Shown in pieces: positions 25,289-31,894 of a stretch of 64,000 nt of DNA. The stretch spans positions 1 to 64,000 of the forward strand of contig JAFWYD010000003.1 of assembly GCA_017517805.1 (NCBI GenBank), given 5' to 3'. The notes beneath the pieces are model-generated. The model saw nothing but the letters and a program-made list of their open reading frames with translations, was not told where the DNA came from and did not search any database. The DNA is from Akkermansia sp. GTDB taxonomy: Bacteria; Verrucomicrobiota; Verrucomicrobiia; Verrucomicrobiales; Akkermansiaceae. A program made the translations under genes and the position numbers. Each line of letters begins with the position of its first letter. Position 1 is the first letter of the stretch.

Positions 25289-25323
25289 AAAAAGCCCTTG
25301 GGGATGTCTCCCCAAGGGCTTTT
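25289..25323. terminator. bidirectional terminator between the DUF4143 gene and PEP-CTERM copy 3
   Basis: AAAGCCCTTGGGG pairs with CCCCAAGGGCTTT, with A and T runs on both sides. Confidence 0.85.
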
Positions 25324-25351
25324 CTGATAGCATTTGTCGCGGTCTCGCGCT

Positions 25352-26071
25352 TTACTTGCGGCGACGGCGGGCGGCCAGGCCAGCCAGGGCCAGCAGGCTC
25401 AGCGTAGCGGTGGCAGGCTCGGGAATGGGAGCAGCCACTGCAGCGGCGTTGGAAAGAGCCTTCATATCGGTCTCCGAGCCCCCCATATAATTGTTGAAGT
25501 AGTAGCTGCTGGACACAGCATCACCGAAGGACAATGCATCAGCAGCAGCTGAACCGGACTTAAGAGTCCCAGCAGTCACATAGCTGTCGATAATAGCGTT
25601 ACCGTTAGTGTCAATCAGGGTGAATGCCACGGCGGTACCACTTGTTGCACCAAAGGAATAAACAAGACCAGCAGAGGCAATATTATCCCAGCCGGTACCT
25701 GCAGCATCACCATTCAGGTCGGAAAGATTGTCTGCTCCTTGCCAGGTAAGACTGTTCCAATTTGTTGTATTACCCCAGCGAGCGTACAGACCGGAGGTGT
25801 TAATTTTATTACCGCTAGAGCCACCATTCACAGTAACGCCGGTCTGTGTGCCGTTACATGTATAACTCACAATATCTGTGCCCCAGGCAGGCGTCTGCCC
25901 TTTCTCTAACAATGTTTGAAGCTCAGTAACGTCAAGCGTAAGAGCAACAGTGAAATTGTTGCCCAGCGTGTTGTAACCAGTATTGCCGCCCGTTACGAAG
26001 GCTGCCTCTTCCAGAGTCACACCCATGGCGCAAGAGGCTGCGGCCAGCAGGGTAATAAGTGTCTTTTTCAT
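25352..26071 (-). CDS. PEP-CTERM sorted surface protein (copy 3)
   Basis: The 239-residue product has a signal peptide (MKKTLITLLAAASCAMG), a Gly/Thr/Asn-rich beta body, and the tail IPEPATA, LSLLALAGLAA, RRRRK. Its body resembles copy 1 in general style (for example GWDNIASAGLVYSFG here versus NWDNIGAVSLVYSFS in copy 1), suggesting those two share ancestry beyond the ends. Predicted to be exported and exosortase-processed. Upstream is the third intact copy of the leader. Confidence 0.9.
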   Translation of the reverse strand: MKKTLITLLAAASCAMGVTLEEAAFVTGGNTGYNTLGNNFTVALTLDVTELQTLLEKGQTPAWGTDIVSYTCNGTQTGVTVNGGSSGNKINTSGLYARWGNTTNWNSLTWQGADNLSDLNGDAAGTGWDNIASAGLVYSFGATSGTAVAFTLIDTNGNAIIDSYVTAGTLKSGSAAADALSFGDAVSSSYYFNNYMGGSETDMKALSNAAAVAAPIPEPATATLSLLALAGLAARRRRK

Positions 26072-26184
26072 TTTGTTTGGTTTTCTTTGATTGTGTTTAA
26101 GTTATGCAGCCTGGTGGGCTCGCTTCCTCGCGCGATGGAATGGCATCCCCTCACAGGCTTACGCGCGTAGTGTATCGCATTTCA
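26072..26184 (-). promoter_or_regulatory. conserved PEP-CTERM leader, copy 3
   Basis: Same layout as copies 1 and 2. It is more diverged in the middle, but the 14-codon frame at 26146-26102 is kept (MPFHRARKRAHQAA) with the same length and stop. Confidence 0.8.
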
Positions 26185-26480
26185 GAAGAGAAAAGAAAAA
26201 CATGTAAGCATCACGTTATTCTACATTCTACCAAAGTGGACTTTGAATTATAAAAAGTGGTTCTATTATAGGGGGGGTAGAAAAATGCTTAATTGAAAAA
26301 ATAAATGGCAATGAATTATATTAGTATAAAAAAACACATTGTTACAAATATGCAGATTATGTATTTCGAGAAATATTATTACGAGTGTAATTTTATCGTG
26401 AATTTTTAACTAATAAAAACCGCTAACAAAATCGCCCTAAGTTCAAAATAAATAGCGATTAACGGCAAAAAAATCTGTAC
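26185..26480. other. strongly A+T-rich spacer between two divergent leaders
   Basis: Nearly 300 bases of very A+T-rich DNA with many A and T tracts and no supported gene, in otherwise GC-rich surroundings. It separates the minus-strand leader of copy 3 from the plus-strand leader of the collapsed copy. Confidence 0.6.
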
Positions 26481-26600
26481 ATCGCATCTGAAATGCGATA
26501 TACCGCGCGAGTAGGCCTGTGAGGGGATGCCTTCCATCGCGCGAGGAAGTACATCTGCTGGGCAGCATAACCTAGACACAAGCAAAGAAAACCAAATAAA
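26481..26600 (+). promoter_or_regulatory. conserved PEP-CTERM leader, copy 4 (degenerate)
   Basis: The box at 26490-26500 forms the perfect palindrome ATCGCAT-CTGAA-ATGCGAT (26481-26499). Downstream it follows the other leaders, but one base is lost within the 14-codon frame (starting 26527), which shifts it. Confidence 0.7.
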
Positions 26601-26675
26601 ATGAAAAAGACGTTTATTACCTTGCTGGTCTTGCTGCCCGCCGCCATCGTCACTAAAGTGACTATGGTGTGTTAA
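26601..26675 (+). pseudogene. collapsed PEP-CTERM gene (internal deletion)
   Basis: The first nine codons encode MKKTFITLL, the PEP-CTERM signal peptide start. Then the sequence jumps directly to the DNA of the sorting tail: read in another frame, 26627-26656 gives LAGLAARRHRH and a stop. The junction falls on CTTGCTGG, an 8-base word present both in the signal-peptide region and in the tail region of the intact genes. So the whole body was lost by deletion between short repeats, leaving a 24-codon out-of-frame remnant. The intact leader and terminator still bracket it. Confidence 0.85.
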
Positions 26676-26699
26676 GACTACAAGATGCACCATTTCACC

Positions 26700-26732
26700 A
26701 AAAGCCCCCGGAGGATTACTCCGGGGGCTTTT
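26700..26732. terminator. bidirectional terminator
   Basis: AAAAGCCCCCGGAG (26700-26713) pairs with CTCCGGGGGCTTTT (26719-26732). It serves the remnant on plus and the metallophosphoesterase operon on minus. Confidence 0.9.
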
Positions 26733-26739
26733 TATTACC

Positions 26740-26794
26740 CCTGCGCAAAGCGCAGGAAACTTCAAATTAATCATTATTCACTAATCACTATTCA
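26740..26794 (-). repeat. 3' module, right copy: heptamers and GCGC hairpin
   Basis: Read on the minus strand: TGAATAG, TGATTAG, TGAATAA, TGATTAA (26794-26767), TTTGAAG, then the hairpin CCTGCGC-TTT-GCGCAGG (26756-26740) and the terminator. This is the inverted counterpart of 20048-20126. Confidence 0.8.
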
Positions 26795-27605
26795 CTTCAA
26801 TGATGTTTACTTCCGGGGGGCAGAAGAAGCGCATGCGGAGGATGGCGCCGACGCCGCGAGTGACAAAGATGCGGCGGTTGCCTTCGAAATCGAAGAGGCC
26901 GGCGGGCATGGAGGAGCGCAGGGAGATGAAATCACCGGTGAAGGGGTTGCCGAGCTGGCCTCCGTGAGTGTGGCCGGAGAGCATGAGGTCCCAGTCGTAG
27001 CGGCATAGTTGCCAGCGGCTTTCGGGGTCGTGCGAGAGGAGGAGCACGGGGTGCTGCTCCTGCCCAGGGGGGAGCATGCAGGTGGCCGGGGCATCATCTC
27101 CTTCGTTCCAGTCGCCCAGGCCGATGATGCGGAGGATGCGGCCACCTGGGGTAGGCCAGTCGATGGCCTGGTTGCGGAGGATGGGGACTCCGGCGGTGGC
27201 AAAGGCTCGCTCTACTTGCTCGAGTTTTTCGTAGTCCTGGTTGCCGAGTATGGCATAGGTGGGGGCGATGGAGCGGAGCTTTTTGAGACCATTGACGGCC
27301 CATCTGGTGCGCATGAATCGCTCGGTGACCATGATGAAATCGCCGCCGAAGATGATGAGGTCTGGTTTGGCGGCTTCGATGTGGTCAATGGCTTTGCTGA
27401 AGAGTTCGGCATCGTTATGCAGGTCGGCAAAGAAGGCGATGCGCAGGGGGCCGGCACCGGGCAGGGCGCTCTGAGGAAGCTGGATGCGGTTGCACTGCAG
27501 CTGCGCTGCGCTGTATTCCCCGAAATATTTGCTTCCCAGGCCGCAGATAAGCGCCAGCAGGGTGAAAATAATGAGCCATTTGCGGAGTTTTCTTCTGCAG
27601 GACAT
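26781..27605 (-). CDS. membrane-anchored metallophosphoesterase (YaeI/YkuE-like)
   Basis: The 274-residue protein has one N-terminal membrane anchor (about 10-25) and a calcineurin-type dinuclear metal site: D61 and H63 (FADLHND), D89 (FGGDF), N122 (GNQD), H192 (LSHD), H212 and H214 (SGHTHGG). The usual GNHD/E motif reads GNQD here, so the catalytic His is Gln. Relatives include phosphodiesterases and lipid A-precursor hydrolases; the substrate is not predictable. The last codons and stop (VNSD, TAG) lie in a heptamer array. It follows the M29 aminopeptidase gene by 15 bases, so an operon is likely. Confidence 0.88.
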   Translation of the reverse strand: MSCRRKLRKWLIIFTLLALICGLGSKYFGEYSAAQLQCNRIQLPQSALPGAGPLRIAFFADLHNDAELFSKAIDHIEAAKPDLIIFGGDFIMVTERFMRTRWAVNGLKKLRSIAPTYAILGNQDYEKLEQVERAFATAGVPILRNQAIDWPTPGGRILRIIGLGDWNEGDDAPATCMLPPGQEQHPVLLLSHDPESRWQLCRYDWDLMLSGHTHGGQLGNPFTGDFISLRSSMPAGLFDFEGNRRIFVTRGVGAILRMRFFCPPEVNIIEVNSD

Positions 27606-27620
27606 GGGGGGTGATGATGT

Positions 27621-28724
27621 TTAGTTTGCGTTGAAAATGCTCAGCTTCGGGTCGAGGAAGAGGCCGTCTTTGCGGATGAGGGTGTCATCGAACCAGATTT
27701 CGCCGCCGCCGTATTCGGGGCGCTGGATGCAGACGAGGTCCCAATGGACGGCTGAGTTGTTGCCGTTGGGGGCTTCATCGTAGGCCTGGCCGGGGGTGAG
27801 GTGGAAGGAGCCGGCGATTTTTTCGTCGAAGAGGATATCGCGCATGGGGCGCAGGATATGCGGGTTGAGGCCAAGGGCGAATTCACCGATGTAGCGGGCA
27901 CCTGCATCGGAGTCCAGGATTTTGTTGAGGGCCTCTTCGTTGCCGTTGCAATGGGCTTCGATGATTTTGCCGTTTTCGAAGCGGAAGCGCACGCCATCGA
28001 AGGGGATGCCATGGTAGATGCTGGGGGCGTTGTAGGTGATGGTGCCGTTGATGCTGTCGCGCACGGGGGCGGTGTAGACTTCGCCATCGGGGATGTTGCA
28101 GTCGCCGCAGCAGGGAATGGCGGGTATGCCTTTGATGGAGAAGCTGAGGTCGGTGCCGGGGCCGGTGATGCGGACTCGGTCGGTCTGTTCCATGAGGTGT
28201 TTGAGCTGCAGCATGGCATCGCGCATGGCGGCGTAGTCGGCCAGGCAGCAGCGGAAGTAGAAGTCTTCGAAGTCTTCGGTGCTCATGCCGGCGGCCTGGG
28301 CCATGCTGGGGGTGGGCCAGGCGAGAACGGTCCATTTGCGGCGGTTGCAGGTAATATCGCTGGCGGGTTTGAGATGGCGGCTGACGATTTGCATGCGCTC
28401 GCCTGGCACATCGGCGCTTTCGAAGGTGTTGGCATCGGCGTAGAAGCAGATGTGCACCTGCATGTCTTCGGCGCGTTGCAGGCGGTAGCGGCCATCGAGT
28501 TCGTATTGTTCATCGGTGGCGCCGGCGGCGAGTTCTTTGGAGACGAGGGCGTGCGAGAGGTCGACGTGGGGGATGCCTCCCGCGCGGCGTACGGCGCGGA
28601 TGAGTTCGATGACCATGGCATCGGGGATGTCTTGCATGCGGAGGTTTACATGCTCGCCGGGCTGTACGCGCACGGAGTAGTTGACGACCTGGTCTGCCAG
28701 CTGAGTATAACGAGGATCCTTCAT
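27621..28724 (-). CDS. M29-family aminopeptidase (copy 1)
   Basis: This 367-residue cytosolic metalloexopeptidase is of the AmpS/aminopeptidase T type. Visible family segments: QPGEHV at the N-terminus, TDRVRITGPGTDLSFSIKG (about 185), NIPDGEVYTAP with a metal-binding Glu (about 225), GEFALGLNPHI with a second Glu (about 285), and FHLTPGQAYDEAPNGNNSAVHWDLV (about 310-335), which supplies the metal-binding His and HxD. It removes N-terminal residues from peptides. A paralogue with the same length lies upstream (29237-30346), separated only by the four-helix-bundle gene, so the pair probably arose by tandem duplication. Heptamer repeats lie directly before its start. Confidence 0.9.
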   Translation of the reverse strand: MKDPRYTQLADQVVNYSVRVQPGEHVNLRMQDIPDAMVIELIRAVRRAGGIPHVDLSHALVSKELAAGATDEQYELDGRYRLQRAEDMQVHICFYADANTFESADVPGERMQIVSRHLKPASDITCNRRKWTVLAWPTPSMAQAAGMSTEDFEDFYFRCCLADYAAMRDAMLQLKHLMEQTDRVRITGPGTDLSFSIKGIPAIPCCGDCNIPDGEVYTAPVRDSINGTITYNAPSIYHGIPFDGVRFRFENGKIIEAHCNGNEEALNKILDSDAGARYIGEFALGLNPHILRPMRDILFDEKIAGSFHLTPGQAYDEAPNGNNSAVHWDLVCIQRPEYGGGEIWFDDTLIRKDGLFLDPKLSIFNAN

Positions 28725-28730
28725 GGGGAG

Positions 28731-28772
28731 TGATTAGGGATTAATGATTAGTGATTAATGGAAAGTGGAGGA
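28731..28772 (+). repeat. phased heptamer array, six units
   Basis: TGATTAG, GGATTAA, TGATTAG, TGATTAA, TGGAAAG and TGGAGGA follow one another without a phase break. It starts 7 bases upstream of the copy 1 aminopeptidase start codon. Confidence 0.8.
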
Positions 28773-28829
28773 CGGTGGTGGATAATCGGGGGCTGATGTG
28801 GGGATTGGAACAAGCTAAGGATTTATTAG

Positions 28830-28848
28830 TAATTAATCACTAATCATT
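28830..28848. repeat. 19-bp direct repeat, left copy
   Basis: TAATTAATCACTAATCATT, identical to 29227-29245. It contains the stop codon of the four-helix-bundle gene (28844-28846). Confidence 0.95.
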
Positions 28849-29227
28849 TTTTTAATCTCTTTTGGACGGTCAGGGATGAGGCGGTCATGATGGCGGCTAT
28901 TTGGCGCGCTTCGTCCAGTAGTGAAGACAGTTTGGCTTCTGGTAGGATTTCTCCCGCAATGAGGTATTCTATCCACAGGATGGACTCATCGGCTTCTTCC
29001 TGGCAGATTTTGATTTTGTTGTAGAAATCAGCTTCACTTTTGGCGAGGCATGCGGCGCGATAGTTGGCGGCAACGGAAGTAGCACTGCGGAGCAGTTGTT
29101 TTCCTAGTACTTTGGCTACGGTCGTATTGGGAAGTTGTTTCCACATGCGTATGACGCGCAATCCAAAATCTTTGGTGCGCTGCCTTAAATCCGCGTGTTT
29201 TCTTTCATCTGCCATTGCTGCATCCAT
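28844..29227 (-). CDS. four-helix bundle protein (S23-like)
   Basis: The 127-residue, all-helical product has the family pattern: RTKDFGLRVIRMWKQLPNT, GKQLLRSATSVAANYRAACLAKSEADF, CQEEADESILWIEYLI and a C-terminal helix. Relatives are found in intervening sequences of 23S rRNA genes and, as Avd, beside diversity-generating reverse transcriptases, where they bind nucleic acid; many others have no known role. No reverse transcriptase or rRNA lies nearby. The gene is exactly framed by 19-bp direct repeats: its stop lies in the left copy and the last base of its start codon overlaps the right copy. It looks like a cassette inserted between two aminopeptidase paralogues. Confidence 0.9.
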   Translation of the reverse strand: MDAAMADERKHADLRQRTKDFGLRVIRMWKQLPNTTVAKVLGKQLLRSATSVAANYRAACLAKSEADFYNKIKICQEEADESILWIEYLIAGEILPEAKLSSLLDEARQIAAIMTASSLTVQKRLKK

Positions 29228-29245
29228 AATTAATCACTAATCATT
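29227..29245. repeat. 19-bp direct repeat, right copy
   Basis: TAATTAATCACTAATCATT, identical to 28830-28848. It holds the stop codon (TAG, 29239-29237) of the upstream aminopeptidase gene. Confidence 0.95.
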
Positions 29246-30346
29246 GTTCGGATTCAGAATTTCCAATTCTGAATCCGTAAAGATTCCGTCTTTGCGGATG
29301 AGCTCGTCGTCGAACCAGATTTCGCCGCCGCCGTAGTCGGGACGCTGGATGCAGACCATGTCCCAGTGGACCTGGGAGCGGTTGCCGTTGTCGCAGTTTT
29401 CGTAGGCCTGGCCGGGGGTGAAGTGGAAGGAACCGCCGATTTTTTCGTCGAAGAGGATATCGCGCATGGGCTGCAGGATATAGGGGTTGACACCGAGGGC
29501 GAATTCGCCGATGTAGCGGGAGCCGTCGTCGGTGTCGAGGATTTTGTTGAGGGCTTCTTCGTTGCCGTTGCAGTGGGCTTCTACGATTTTGCCGTCCTTG
29601 AAGGTGAGGCGGATGCCATCGAAGGGGATGCCTTGGAAGAGGGTGGGGGCGGTGTAGTGGATGGTGCCGTTCACGCTGTCTTTGATGGGGGCAGTGAAGA
29701 CTTCGCCATCGGGGATGTTCATTTCGCCGGAGCAGGGGTGCGCGGGCATGCCTTTGATGGAGAAGGTGAGGTCGGTGCCGGGGCCGGTGATGCGGACGCG
29801 GTCGGTGCGCATCATGCGGGCTGCGAGTTTGTCCATGGCAACGCGGAGCTGGGCGTAGTCTGCCAGGCAGCAGCGGAAGTAGAAGTCTTCAAAGGCTTCG
29901 GTGCTCATGCCGGCGCCCTGGGCCATGCTGGGGGTGGGCCAGCGCAGGACACACCATTTGGTTTTGCAGACGCGGTGGTTGTGCACCGGGCGCATGTGGC
30001 GCTGGGCCAGGGCCATTTTATCGGCGGGGACGCTGGAGTTTTCAAAGCTGTTGTGGCCGCCTCGGATGGCGATGTAGGCATCCATGGCCTGCATTTCGGC
30101 GAGTTCAAAACCGGCGATGGAGGCGTATTGTTCATCGGTGGCACCGGCGAACATTTCGCGGGTGATGCGGCTGTGGCGCAGGTTGATGTGGGGGTGGGCT
30201 CCGGCTTCGCGCACGGCCCGGATGAGTTCGATGCCGATTTCATCGGGTGCGTCGATGATTTCGAGCAGGACGTGTTCGCCGGGTTGCACGCGGCAGGAGT
30301 GGCGGATGAGGTTCTGGGCAAGCTGTGTGGTGCGAGGATCGGTCAT
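29237..30346 (-). CDS. M29-family aminopeptidase (copy 2)
   Basis: The 369-residue paralogue of copy 1 keeps the same metal-ligand segments: NIPDGEVFTAP, GEFALGVNPYI and FHFTPGQAYENCDNGNRSQVHWDMV. It differs mainly in residues 60-140. Both copies keep the catalytic set, so neither looks decayed. Stop TAG lies within TGATTAG of the right direct repeat. A seven-unit heptamer array begins 7 bases before its start. Two near-identical enzymes suggest either dosage or slightly different peptide preference; that is inference. Confidence 0.9.
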   Translation of the reverse strand: MTDPRTTQLAQNLIRHSCRVQPGEHVLLEIIDAPDEIGIELIRAVREAGAHPHINLRHSRITREMFAGATDEQYASIAGFELAEMQAMDAYIAIRGGHNSFENSSVPADKMALAQRHMRPVHNHRVCKTKWCVLRWPTPSMAQGAGMSTEAFEDFYFRCCLADYAQLRVAMDKLAARMMRTDRVRITGPGTDLTFSIKGMPAHPCSGEMNIPDGEVFTAPIKDSVNGTIHYTAPTLFQGIPFDGIRLTFKDGKIVEAHCNGNEEALNKILDTDDGSRYIGEFALGVNPYILQPMRDILFDEKIGGSFHFTPGQAYENCDNGNRSQVHWDMVCIQRPDYGGGEIWFDDELIRKDGIFTDSELEILNPNND

Positions 30347-30352
30347 GGGGAG

Positions 30353-30401
30353 TGATTGGTGATTAGTGAAGGATGAAGGATGAAGGATGAAAGGTGAAAG
30401 G
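30353..30401 (+). repeat. phased heptamer array, seven units of changing sequence
   Basis: TGATTGG, TGATTAG, three TGAAGGA, two TGAAAGG, all in one 7-base phase and each starting with TGA on the plus strand. It lies between aroB and the copy 2 aminopeptidase. Confidence 0.85.
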
Positions 30402-30412
30402 TGGTGGGGGGA

Positions 30413-31519
30413 TTATTGGGGGAGGAGGTGGGTGAGGGCATCGCGGAGGTCCTGCCGGGTGATGTCTTTGCTGAGGATGGGGTACCCGAGTTGTTTGAGG
30501 AGGACGAAGCGGATGCTGCCGTTCTGGAATTTCTTGTCGCTGGCGGTGAGGGCAAGGGCGTGGTCGATATCGACACCTGCGGGGAGGGTGAGGGGGAGTT
30601 CCAGCGCGCGCAGGGTGTCGAGGATATCGCGTTCTTCGGCGGCGCTGAGGCCGGCGTGCTGCCGCGAGAGGTGGAGGGCGGCCCGCAGCCCGAGGCTGAC
30701 GGCTTCGCCATGCAGGAGTTCGCCATAGGGCAGGGAGGCTTCGATGCCATGGCCGATGGTGTGACCCAGGTTGAGGAAGGCGCGGATGCCGAGGGTTTCT
30801 TTTTCGTCTTCTTCGACGATGCGGGCTTTGATGGCGATGTTGGCGGCGATGATGTCGGGGAGGCGGTCGATGGTGCTGAGGGTGAAGCCGAGGTCGATTT
30901 CATCGGCCAGCTCGCGCAGGGTGTGGATCATGCCGGGTTTGCGGATGGCGGCGTGCTTGACCATTTCGGCCATGCCTTCGCGGATGAGTCGCGGGGAGAG
31001 GGTGGTGAGGGTGGTGGGGTCGATGAGGACGAGCCGGGGCTGGTGGAAGGCGCCGATGAGGTTTTTGCCGCAGGGGATGTCGACTGCGGTCTTGCCGCCC
31101 ACGGAGCTATCGACCTGGGCCATGACGCTGGTGGGTATCTGCACGAAGGGGATGCCGCGGTAGTAGATGCTGGCGATGAAGCCTGCCATGTCGCCCACGA
31201 CACCGCCGCCCAGGGCGACAACGAAGCTGGTGCGGTCGTGCCCTTCGGTGACCATTTCGCAGATGATTTCTTCTACAGTGGCGAGGTTTTTTTGGGCTTC
31301 TCCGGCGGGGAAGCTGTGCAGGCTGGTGGTGAAGCCGGAGTCTTCAAGGCTCAGCCGCACGCGTTCGGCATAGAGCGGGCCGACGTTGGTGTCGGTGATG
31401 ATGGCGGCTTTGCCCTCCAGCCGGGCGTTGCTGCAGAGGTAGCCGATGGATTCAAGAGCGCCGTTGGAGACGTGGACTTCGTATGACTCGGGACCAAGGG
31501 ATAGGGATACGTTCGCCAT
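30413..31519 (-). CDS. aroB: 3-dehydroquinate synthase
   Basis: AroB makes 3-dehydroquinate from DAHP, the second shikimate step, using NAD and a divalent metal. Motifs are clear: FVVALGGGVVGDMAGFIASIYYRGIPFVQIPTSVMAQVDSSVGGKTAVD spans about residues 90-140 (the NAD and substrate site), NLIGAFHQP follows, and NLGHTIGHGIEA (about 255) supplies metal-binding His residues. About 368 residues, normal. ATG 31519 is set by a leaderless-type promoter ending 6 bases before it; the frame upstream is open but crosses the promoter. AroD, the next pathway enzyme, is also in the window (57548-58240). Confidence 0.96.
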   Translation of the reverse strand: MANVSLSLGPESYEVHVSNGALESIGYLCSNARLEGKAAIITDTNVGPLYAERVRLSLEDSGFTTSLHSFPAGEAQKNLATVEEIICEMVTEGHDRTSFVVALGGGVVGDMAGFIASIYYRGIPFVQIPTSVMAQVDSSVGGKTAVDIPCGKNLIGAFHQPRLVLIDPTTLTTLSPRLIREGMAEMVKHAAIRKPGMIHTLRELADEIDLGFTLSTIDRLPDIIAANIAIKARIVEEDEKETLGIRAFLNLGHTIGHGIEASLPYGELLHGEAVSLGLRAALHLSRQHAGLSAAEERDILDTLRALELPLTLPAGVDIDHALALTASDKKFQNGSIRFVLLKQLGYPILSKDITRQDLRDALTHLLPQ

Positions 31520-31525
31520 GTGTTC

Positions 31526-31553
31526 ATTATATCGGACTGGGGCGCTGATGCAA
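31526..31553 (-). promoter_or_regulatory. leaderless-type promoter of aroB
   Basis: Minus strand: TTGCAT (31553-31548), 16 bases, TATAAT (31531-31526), then 6 bases to ATG 31519. Confidence 0.8.
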
Positions 31554-31792
31554 GGAGATAAAGCGTCAGAGGGCAATGGATGGGGCTGTTTCAGATTGGT
31601 GCTGGAAAAAGAATAAGCGGTTTCCTGAAACAGCCTCAATCGGGTATTCTGCGCATTTTATATGCGATGGCAAGAATGAATATCATAATTGCTTGTATAA
31701 AAGCATTTTTTGAACTTTTATCAAGCAAATAAACTGTGCGTACGTGTGTTTAGTGTTGATTCAATGTGCAGATATTAAGTGTGTAATGAGTA
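31554..31792. other. intergenic region with an 11-bp inverted repeat
   Basis: No gene supported. GGCTGTTTCAG (31584-31594) is the reverse complement of CTGAAACAGCC (31625-31635), with 30 bases between. It could be the stem of a small RNA or a regulator site; no T tract follows. Confidence 0.5.
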
Positions 31793-31811
31793 ATCGCATA
31801 TAAAATGCGAT
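31793..31811. promoter_or_regulatory. AATGCGATA box upstream of the large PEP-CTERM gene
   Basis: ATCGCAT-ATAAA-ATGCGAT is a perfect 7-bp inverted repeat. The right half continues as AAATGCGATAAACTAC, the same box that opens the four leaders at 20-26.6 kb. The rest of the leader is not conserved here. Confidence 0.65.
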
Positions 31812-31894
31812 AAACTACCCACGAATTGAGCGTTGGCCGACAGCCTTGCGTGGTTGGCATATGCTCTTCACTCATTAACTCAATACTCAGGAAT

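Noticed and set aside
27801-31486. Plus-strand frames opposite the aminopeptidases and aroB
   Set aside because: Gly/Val/Asp/Phe-rich shadow products antisense to genes with intact catalytic motifs.
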